This document shows positions 34,448 to 40,436 of a stretch of DNA of 40,436 nt, piece after piece (the stretch's first letter is position 1; each line of letters starts with the position of its first letter). Source of the DNA: CAZQIC01 sp964593555 (GTDB lineage: Bacteria > Bacteroidota > Bacteroidia > JAFLBG01); assembly GCA_964593555.1 (NCBI GenBank), contig CAZQIC010000028.1, positions 1-40,436 on the forward strand, in the 5' to 3' direction. Both the position numbers and the translations under genes were made by a program. The notes beneath the pieces are model-generated. The model did no database searches. It was not told where the DNA came from and was given only the letters and a program-made list of their open reading frames with translations.

Positions 34448-36091
34448 ATGGCAAAGGATATCACATTTAACCTGGAAGCAAGAGATGCTTTAAAAAGAGG
34501 CGTTGATGCATTGGCAAATGCTGTAAAAGTTACATTAGGACCTAAAGGACGTAATGTTATTATTGATAAAAAATTCGGAGCACCTTCTATCACTAAGGAT
34601 GGTGTTACAGTTGCAAAAGAAATCGAGTTGAGACACCCTATCGAAAACATGGGAGCTCAGTTGGTGAAAGAAGTAGCTTCTAAAACAGCTGATATGGCTG
34701 GTGATGGAACTACAACTGCAACTGTATTAGCGCAAGCTATTGTAACAGCAGGGTTGAAAAACGTTGCTGCAGGAGCTAACCCAATGGATTTGAAAAGAGG
34801 AATTGACAAAGCAGTTACATCTGTTATTGCCGATCTAAAAAAACAATCTAAATCAATTGGAGAAGACAATAAAAAAATTGAACAAGTTGCTACGATCTCT
34901 GCAAACAATGATAGCGAGATAGGTAAACTTATTGCGCAAGCAATGGGTAAAGTAAAAAAAGAAGGTGTTATCACTGTTGAAGAAGCAAAAGGAACAGATA
35001 CTACCGTTGAGGTAGTTGAAGGTATGCAATTCGACAGAGGTTATATCTCTGCTTACTTTGTTACCAACGTAGATAAAATGGAAGCCGTAATGGAGAGTCC
35101 ATATGTATTGATATATGATAAAAAAATATCAAACATGAAAGAGTTGCTTCCAATACTTGAGAAAGCAGTTCAAACAGGAAAACAAATTTTTATCATAGCT
35201 GAAGATGTGGATGGAGAAGCTCTTTCTACACTAGTTGTAAATAAAATTCGCGGCGCATTAAAAATCTGTGCTATTAAAGCTCCAGGTTTTGGTGACAGAA
35301 GAAAAGCAATGTTGGAAGACATCGCTATCCTTACAGGTGGAACAGTTATCTCTGAAGAAAGAGGATTTAAATTAGAGAATGCAGATCTTTCTTTCTTAGG
35401 AAAAGCGGAAAAAATTACTGTAGACAAAGACAATACAATCATTGTTGGCGGTGCAGGTAAAAAAGTTGATATCACTGGAAGAGTAAATCAGATAAAAGCT
35501 CAGATCGAGACTACAACATCTGATTATGATAAAGAAAAATTGCAAGAGCGTTTGGCTAAATTAGCCGGTGGTGTTGCAGTGCTTTATATCGGTGCAGCTA
35601 CGGAAGTAGAAATGAAAGAGAAAAAAGATCGCGTTGACGATGCATTACACGCAACAAGAGCTGCTGTTGAAGAAGGTATTATACCGGGCGGCGGAGTAGC
35701 TTATATCCGTGCTGTTGATGCACTCGAAAAATTAAAAGGATCTAATGAAGATGAGCAAACAGGTATTGCTATAGTTAAGAGAGCTTTGGAAGAACCACTT
35801 CGCCAGATCGTTGCTAACGCAGGCGGTGAAGGTTCTATCGTGGTACAAAAAATAAGAGAAGGTAAAAATGATTTCGGTTACAATGCAAGAACAGAGATTT
35901 ATGAAAATCTGTTAGCAGCCGGAGTTATCGATCCTACTAAGGTTGCACGTGTTGCATTAGAGAACGCGGCTTCTATAGCAGGCATGCTTCTTACAACTGA
36001 GTGTGTATTGGCTGACGAAAAAGAAGAAAAATCAGCTGGTCATGGTCATGGCGGACATCCAGGAATGGGTGGAATGGAAGGAATGATGTAA
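34448..36091 (+). CDS. groL: Chaperonin GroEL
   Basis: ATP-driven folding chamber, 547 residues. It begins AKDITFNLEARDALKRGVDA; the ATP-binding GDGTTTATVLAQ and catalytic-Asp segments are intact; the C-terminus carries the Gly/Met-rich tail GGHPGMGGMEGMM, with an extra His-rich GHGHGG before it. An intrinsic terminator follows 17 bp after the stop, making groES-groEL a self-contained unit. Codon use looks more biased toward A-ending codons than in the neighbours, as expected of a highly expressed gene (judged by eye). Confidence 0.98.
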   Translation: MAKDITFNLEARDALKRGVDALANAVKVTLGPKGRNVIIDKKFGAPSITKDGVTVAKEIELRHPIENMGAQLVKEVASKTADMAGDGTTTATVLAQAIVTAGLKNVAAGANPMDLKRGIDKAVTSVIADLKKQSKSIGEDNKKIEQVATISANNDSEIGKLIAQAMGKVKKEGVITVEEAKGTDTTVEVVEGMQFDRGYISAYFVTNVDKMEAVMESPYVLIYDKKISNMKELLPILEKAVQTGKQIFIIAEDVDGEALSTLVVNKIRGALKICAIKAPGFGDRRKAMLEDIAILTGGTVISEERGFKLENADLSFLGKAEKITVDKDNTIIVGGAGKKVDITGRVNQIKAQIETTTSDYDKEKLQERLAKLAGGVAVLYIGAATEVEMKEKKDRVDDALHATRAAVEEGIIPGGGVAYIRAVDALEKLKGSNEDEQTGIAIVKRALEEPLRQIVANAGGEGSIVVQKIREGKNDFGYNARTEIYENLLAAGVIDPTKVARVALENAASIAGMLLTTECVLADEKEEKSAGHGHGGHPGMGGMEGMM

Positions 36092-36107
36092 AAAATGGCT
36101 TTATGTT

Positions 36108-36145
36108 AAAAAGCTCTCCTGATAATTCAGGGGAGCTTTTTTTTT
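36108..36145 (+). terminator. Intrinsic terminator after groEL
   Basis: AGCTCTCCTGA (36112-36122) pairs with TCAGGGGAGCT (36127-36137), with one G-T wobble and a 4-nt loop. Four A lie on the left and a run of T on the right. Confidence 0.85.
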
Positions 36146-36344
36146 ATTCAATAAAATATTACATTCGTAAGAATAATATTGGTTTTGCGTAAGCTTCGTA
36201 AATAGGGTGGTGCGGATTGATTGCAACATTTGTAATTGCTGGTTTATTGTATTTAATTGATATTGTTTCAGCTAGACTTACCATGCTATGTGTTTTCCAT
36301 GGTTGTTTTGCTGATGATAGGATATACTTACAAGCCCATAAGTA

Positions 36345-37154
36345 GTGAGAAGGATTATTGTAATTTTGATGCTATTCGCAATCTCTGCGAGTAGCCAAGA
36401 GTCTTCTGTTTGCAATTGCCCCGGTCAACATAAAACCGGCAAGGGTACCTTTTATTTTTCCTGGGGGTATAATAGGGCATGGTATTCCAAAAGCGATATC
36501 CATTTTAAAAATTCCAAGTCAGATAATTATGACTTTACATTGTATAAATTAACTGCACAAGATAGAAAAAGTGATTATCAGGATTTTTGGACAAAAGACC
36601 TTTCGATTCCTCAGTATGTATATCGGTTTGGATATTATTTAAATGATAAAAGAAATTTAGGGTTCGAAATTAATTTTGATCACACTAAATATGTGATGGA
36701 TGGTAACCAGGTTGCACATTTAAAAGGAACGATAAGGGGAGTTTATTATGATACTGATACAATAGTAGGTCCAGGTCTGTTGAAATTTGAGCATACTGAT
36801 GGTGCCAATTTTTTGCTGTTTAATATTATGAAGCGACATTATATTTTTAAATCTTCAAACCAAAAACATTGGTTAAGTTTTGTAGGTAAAGCAGGAGTGG
36901 GTATCGTTATTCCCAGAAGCGATGTGTATTTATTTGGTGTGGAAATGAATAATAAATTCCACGTTGCTGGCTATGTGACGGGAATAGAAATCGGCTTGCG
37001 TTATGATCTTTTTAAATACTTTTATGTTGAACCTACTATAAAAGGGGTTTTTGCCAATTATTTAAATGCTTTAACTGTTGGCACCGGTAAAGCAAATCAT
37101 CATTTTTGGGCCTTTGAAACAATAGGTACATTTGGGTTTCAGTTTCCTCTGTAA
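36345..37154 (+). CDS. Putative outer-membrane beta-barrel protein
   Basis: Not recognised by name. The 269 residues start with a signal peptide (RRIIVILMLFAISASSQ) and a short Cys pair (CNC). Alternating hydrophobic and aromatic strands follow, beginning GKGTFYFSWGYNRAWYSKSDIHF and ending FGFQFPL, with a C-terminal aromatic strand as expected of outer-membrane barrels. The start is GTG at 36345; the next ATG (36369) would cut into the signal peptide. No clear promoter. It lies 253 bp after groEL and is followed 89 bp later by a lipoprotein gene. The opening motif resembles a family of Bacteroidota hypothetical proteins; no function is assigned. Confidence 0.75.
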   Translation: MRRIIVILMLFAISASSQESSVCNCPGQHKTGKGTFYFSWGYNRAWYSKSDIHFKNSKSDNYDFTLYKLTAQDRKSDYQDFWTKDLSIPQYVYRFGYYLNDKRNLGFEINFDHTKYVMDGNQVAHLKGTIRGVYYDTDTIVGPGLLKFEHTDGANFLLFNIMKRHYIFKSSNQKHWLSFVGKAGVGIVIPRSDVYLFGVEMNNKFHVAGYVTGIEIGLRYDLFKYFYVEPTIKGVFANYLNALTVGTGKANHHFWAFETIGTFGFQFPL

Positions 37155-37243
37155 AAAAATAATCCAACGGGATTAAACCTTTTAGTTTTTCAATAGTCAT
37201 AGATTGAAAGAAACAACAAAACAAAACAAAAAACAATATAATT

Positions 37244-38107
37244 ATGAAAGCACAAAAAATAATTTTAAGGGGATTTTTTTTCGCACTAGTGTTAAGTTTA
37301 GTATTTACCGGATGTAAAAAACATGAAGATGAGGATACTGATACATCAGCATCTAACGATAATGCAACTTCTGAAGCATACTTTGATGATATGGGTAATA
37401 TCGCGAACGAAGGAGCAGTTTCAGGAGCAGTATCTTCATATAAAAATTCACCGGGAACAGAAGTAGCTACCGATGGTTTATTGAGTTCATGCGCTACTGT
37501 TACATTTGATACCTTATATCATGCCAACGCCGATTCGGTAACTGTTGATTTTGGTTCTTCAAATTGTTTATGCGCTGATGGCAGATACAGAAGAGGTAAA
37601 ATTTTAGTTACCTATACAGGCAGATACAGAGATTCTGCGACGGTGATCACTACCGTTCCTATAAATTATTTTGTGAACGATAATCAGTTGGTCGGTACTC
37701 GCACAGTAACCAATCTGGGGCACAATAGTGCAGGGCATCTCGAATACAGTATTGTTGTTAGCGGACAAATAGTACTTGCAAATTCAGGAGGTACCATTAC
37801 ATGGAACTCAACTCGTACAAGAGAGTGGACTCAGGGGGAAAGCACTATAATGTGGAGTGATGATCAATATTCAATTACAGGTAGTGCAAGTGGAACAAGT
37901 GCTAAAGGTGTTTCATATACTGCAACAATTACGAGTCCATTGATCAGGAACATGGCATTAGGCTGTCGCAAACATTTTGTTCAGGGAACATTTGATCTCA
38001 CCCCCAGCGGCAAAGCAACACGTACTGTAGATTATGGAACAGGTGCATGTGATAATAGGGCAACAGTTACCATCAATGGTCAAACATACAACATCACACT
38101 TAAATAA
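37244..38107 (+). CDS. Putative surface-exposed lipoprotein
   Basis: Not recognised by name. Of 287 residues, it has a signal peptide with lipobox VFTGC, lipidated Cys at C24. After the Cys comes KKHEDEDTDT; an acidic stretch right behind the lipid Cys resembles the lipoprotein export signal that sends lipoproteins to the cell surface in Bacteroidota. The rest is Thr/Ser/Gly-rich and probably beta, with four more Cys (SSCATV, NCLCADG, GCRKH, GACDN region) that could form disulfides. The two halves do not look repeated. It is followed by a perfect bidirectional terminator. Confidence 0.75.
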   Translation: MKAQKIILRGFFFALVLSLVFTGCKKHEDEDTDTSASNDNATSEAYFDDMGNIANEGAVSGAVSSYKNSPGTEVATDGLLSSCATVTFDTLYHANADSVTVDFGSSNCLCADGRYRRGKILVTYTGRYRDSATVITTVPINYFVNDNQLVGTRTVTNLGHNSAGHLEYSIVVSGQIVLANSGGTITWNSTRTREWTQGESTIMWSDDQYSITGSASGTSAKGVSYTATITSPLIRNMALGCRKHFVQGTFDLTPSGKATRTVDYGTGACDNRATVTINGQTYNITLK

Positions 38108-38126
38108 AAATTAATTGCTCTCAAAT

Positions 38127-38162
38127 AAAAAGGGCGACCCAAAATTTTGGGTCGCCCTTTTT
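38127..38162. terminator. Perfect 36-bp palindromic bidirectional terminator
   Basis: AAAAAGGGCGACCCAAAA (38127-38144) is followed by its exact reverse complement (38145-38162). It lies between the convergent lipoprotein gene and the T9SS cargo gene, 19 bp and 20 bp from their stop codons, and can terminate both. Confidence 0.93.
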
Positions 38163-38182
38163 ATTTTTAAAGCTATCGTCTT

Positions 38183-40270
38183 TTATTTTGAAACGATTAG
38201 TTTTTGGGAAATTGCTCCATTAGAAGTTTGAAGAGTAACATTGTAAATGCCTGCTGGTAAATTAGCTGTATCAAAAAACAATGCGTGCTCTCCCGCGGTA
38301 TAATTCTGACTTTCTATGGAGAAAATATTTTCACCGATCATATTGATGACGGATAATGAAACACGATCTTCGTTCAGTAAGTTAAAATGGGCTGCGGTAA
38401 GCCCTAATGATGGGTTAGGGTAAACTGAAATTTGCTGCACACTTTTCTTTTGAATTTCTTTCAGGCCAACGGTTATATTTTCATGCTCTTCAGCATTTAA
38501 TATTTCTCTTCTTCCGTTTGCATCATAATAATTTACAAAAGCAATTGCGCTCATTTTGTTTTCATTATATCCTACAGGAACAATGTATTGATAACTGTTT
38601 GAGAAAGTTTGCCCTGGTGCAGGGTTAGATGGAATAATTCCTGAAGTACCCCATGTGGAACTTGGAACAGCTCTCAGAACATGTCTGTGTGCATAACCTA
38701 CCATTGGGTTGCCTCTTCCAAAAAATGGTGAACCAGTTGTTGTGTTATAATAGTTTGTTTGATCGTATCCACTTCCAGTGCCAGTTACACTGTCCTCGAT
38801 CACAAATACAGAAATTCTTAAATCACCCGGATACGCATAATCAACAAAATTTGCATCCACTGAAATGCTCAGCATTCTTGTTGATGAAGCCCATGTGGTA
38901 GACAATGAAACGTTAACCGGTGTGGGTGTATTCAATCTTGTTACTGCGCGGCTCGACCAAACATTTCTGTTGCCTGATGATGGGTAAAATTCTCCGGGCC
39001 ATTCAACTCTGTCAAAAGAAGCGTAAGGTGCCCCTGGTGCAAATTCTGTTGCAAGTGTTGAGCTTGCTGCTATAGTCATCGCATCTGTTAAATATCCTGC
39101 ATGGTGCGTTACTCCTAATATATCATGATGGTTCGTAAGGATAGTGTCCATTACATAAGTTCCATTAGGGCAATATCCACAAGGAGCGGTTGAATATTCT
39201 TCAATAAATGATTTTTTTGTTCCTGCAGTTCCCTGGTTCACAAAAATATTTTCATCTAATGTATCGTTTGTGTTATTCATGTCGGCAACGCCGTTAATAC
39301 TATCGGCCCATACTTTTAAATTCGAAAATGATCCTGCGCCAGTTGGAGTCCATGAGATATTGTGGGTAAAATTTCTGATCACGTTATTTCCAATATTTTG
39401 ACCGGAATAATTTTGTGATTGAACAGGGCCGTTGTTTATCATATAATTCAAGCGATATGAATTAACATTACTCGAGCCATAGTTTATTAATTGTCCTGTG
39501 ACAGAAACAGATGTTCCGGCAGAAACAATCTCTGGCATTGTTAGTTTAAGGCCATGTATATCCTGTGAAGGTTGATTCCCAAATATAAATTTATACACCG
39601 GTCTGTTTACTTCGAGTAATGGAGCAGATGGTAAATTTATTGAAGGGCTGCCGGTAACCATTTTGCCAATTACACCTGCCATTGTGCTGGAAGTATCTTC
39701 TACACCTGTTGTTCCGGTTACTGTAGAGCTATTACGAAAATTATAAACAACATCGAACCCACCGGCTTCGTATATTCTTATTGCAAAAAAAAGATTTTCT
39801 GTTTGAGGGCTACGGCCTTGTGGTGTAGCACCATGCCACTGTATCACATGGATTCTGTTCGGTGCCGAACCATATGTCCATTTATAGATATAATCATGTA
39901 CAGTGTTGTATGATTTCAATTCAAGATCATCCCAAAAACCAAATATGGCTCTGTTTGGCCCTGCTGTGCTCATGGTTCCAATATTGGCTGAGTAACTTGT
40001 AATTGAAGAGGTATCAAAAGTGATATAACCATTATCGCTTACTTTATAATGTGTTACTGCTCCGGCGCCAAAATTCCATGCAAAGGGCAAGGCTTGAGCG
40101 GTAGATAGCACATCGTTTTTATCTCCACCAACGGAAGATAAAACACTTGTTCCCGAATAACTCCAATCATATGCCGCTTCCGTACCATAGGTTAAATGAT
40201 AATAAAAGTTCTGCGCGCTGGCACTAAGGGACAAAATAAATGATAAGATTAAAATGTAGGAGTTTTTCAT
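38183..40270 (-). CDS. Secreted T9SS cargo with Omp28-like region and C-terminal sorting domain
   Basis: A 695-residue protein made for export. The signal peptide is MKNSYILILSFILSLSASAQ. The N-terminal part (about 25-230) is a beta-rich region with GYITFDT and FWDDLEL text; about 235-345 is CARDB/Ig-like; about 350-590 resembles Omp28-family proteins, with EEYSTAPCGYCPNG holding a thioredoxin-like CGYC at 364-367. The last 80 residues are a type A T9SS sorting domain (SVYPNPSLGLT, LPAGIYNVTLQTSNGAISQKLIVSK). It should cross the outer membrane through SprA and be attached to or released from the surface. A substrate or redox activity is not established. It has its own promoter at 40299-40306. 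Confidence 0.9.
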   Translation of the reverse strand: MKNSYILILSFILSLSASAQNFYYHLTYGTEAAYDWSYSGTSVLSSVGGDKNDVLSTAQALPFAWNFGAGAVTHYKVSDNGYITFDTSSITSYSANIGTMSTAGPNRAIFGFWDDLELKSYNTVHDYIYKWTYGSAPNRIHVIQWHGATPQGRSPQTENLFFAIRIYEAGGFDVVYNFRNSSTVTGTTGVEDTSSTMAGVIGKMVTGSPSINLPSAPLLEVNRPVYKFIFGNQPSQDIHGLKLTMPEIVSAGTSVSVTGQLINYGSSNVNSYRLNYMINNGPVQSQNYSGQNIGNNVIRNFTHNISWTPTGAGSFSNLKVWADSINGVADMNNTNDTLDENIFVNQGTAGTKKSFIEEYSTAPCGYCPNGTYVMDTILTNHHDILGVTHHAGYLTDAMTIAASSTLATEFAPGAPYASFDRVEWPGEFYPSSGNRNVWSSRAVTRLNTPTPVNVSLSTTWASSTRMLSISVDANFVDYAYPGDLRISVFVIEDSVTGTGSGYDQTNYYNTTTGSPFFGRGNPMVGYAHRHVLRAVPSSTWGTSGIIPSNPAPGQTFSNSYQYIVPVGYNENKMSAIAFVNYYDANGRREILNAEEHENITVGLKEIQKKSVQQISVYPNPSLGLTAAHFNLLNEDRVSLSVINMIGENIFSIESQNYTAGEHALFFDTANLPAGIYNVTLQTSNGAISQKLIVSK

Positions 40271-40298
40271 TTGAAATTATTATTTGATTTAGGTTGAG

Positions 40299-40306
40299 CA
40301 AATATA
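40299..40306 (-). promoter_or_regulatory. Candidate -7 box of the T9SS cargo gene
   Basis: CAAATATA on the plus strand reads TATATTTG on the minus strand, an exact TAnnTTTG match, 28 bp before the start codon. No clear TTTG at -33 was found. Confidence 0.5.
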
Positions 40307-40436
40307 CCTTCGGAAATACACTTAGAGAAAACCATTGATGGTCTATTCTTAGATTTCTAAAGCGGCGTTTTATCTTAAATAATCTTAAGGGGAGTTCTAA
40401 AAATCAAATTGTTAATAAATAACGATATAACTAATT

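Overview
The window looks like a chromosomal segment of a Bacteroidota bacterium carrying a type IX secretion system (T9SS). Evidence: a full-length sprA (SprA/Sov translocon), a porP-gldK-gldL-gldM-gldN cluster with a second gldN-like copy, a protein with a T9SS C-terminal sorting domain, an AT-rich composition, and promoters of the TTTG / TAnnTTTG type. I cannot place it below phylum level from sequence alone. No tRNA, rRNA, CRISPR array, prophage or insertion sequence was recognised.

Layout. 1-6000 is a nucleotide-sugar and sulfate-activation block. On the minus strand lie deoC, cysQ and gmd (GDP-mannose 4,6-dehydratase, apparently frameshifted and cut by the window edge). Diverging on the plus strand are cysC, cysD and cysN, which together make PAPS; CysQ recycles the PAP left after sulfate transfer. 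No PAPS reductase is visible, so sulfation of a surface glycan is a reasonable inference. 5844-17325 (minus) runs maeB-ruvA-sprA-gcvH-vanZ-like-elaA. A sirtuin (17435-18124) points the other way. 18127-28969 (minus) runs topA, an arginase-fold protein with a damaged metal site, porP/sprF, gldK, gldL, gldM, gldN and the second gldN copy. 29316-36091 (plus) runs miaB, a sigma-54 activator, lptE, a TPR-like protein, secG, groES and groEL. 36345-40270 holds an outer-membrane barrel-like protein, a probable surface lipoprotein and a T9SS cargo with an Omp28-like region.

How it fits together. GldK/GldN form the periplasmic ring, GldL/GldM the proton-driven motor and SprA the outer-membrane pore; the protein at 38183-40270 carries the sorting signal this machine reads. 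LptE, SecG, the sigma-54 activator and the lipoproteins also concern the cell envelope.

Three observations stand out. (1) Two copies of a roughly 70-80 nt two-hairpin element lie just before cysC and cysN, and their differences are compensatory in the stems, as expected of a selected RNA (or DNA-hairpin) structure. The cysC copy follows a promoter and intrinsic terminator that look like an attenuator or small RNA. (2) Arrays of 7-nt units of the form AAGnnnn occur three times between 30003 and 32130. They supply an internal loop of MiaB, the last codons and stop of miaB, and much of the signal peptide of LptE. (3) The arginase-fold protein in the T9SS cluster lacks most metal ligands and is probably not an active ureohydrolase.
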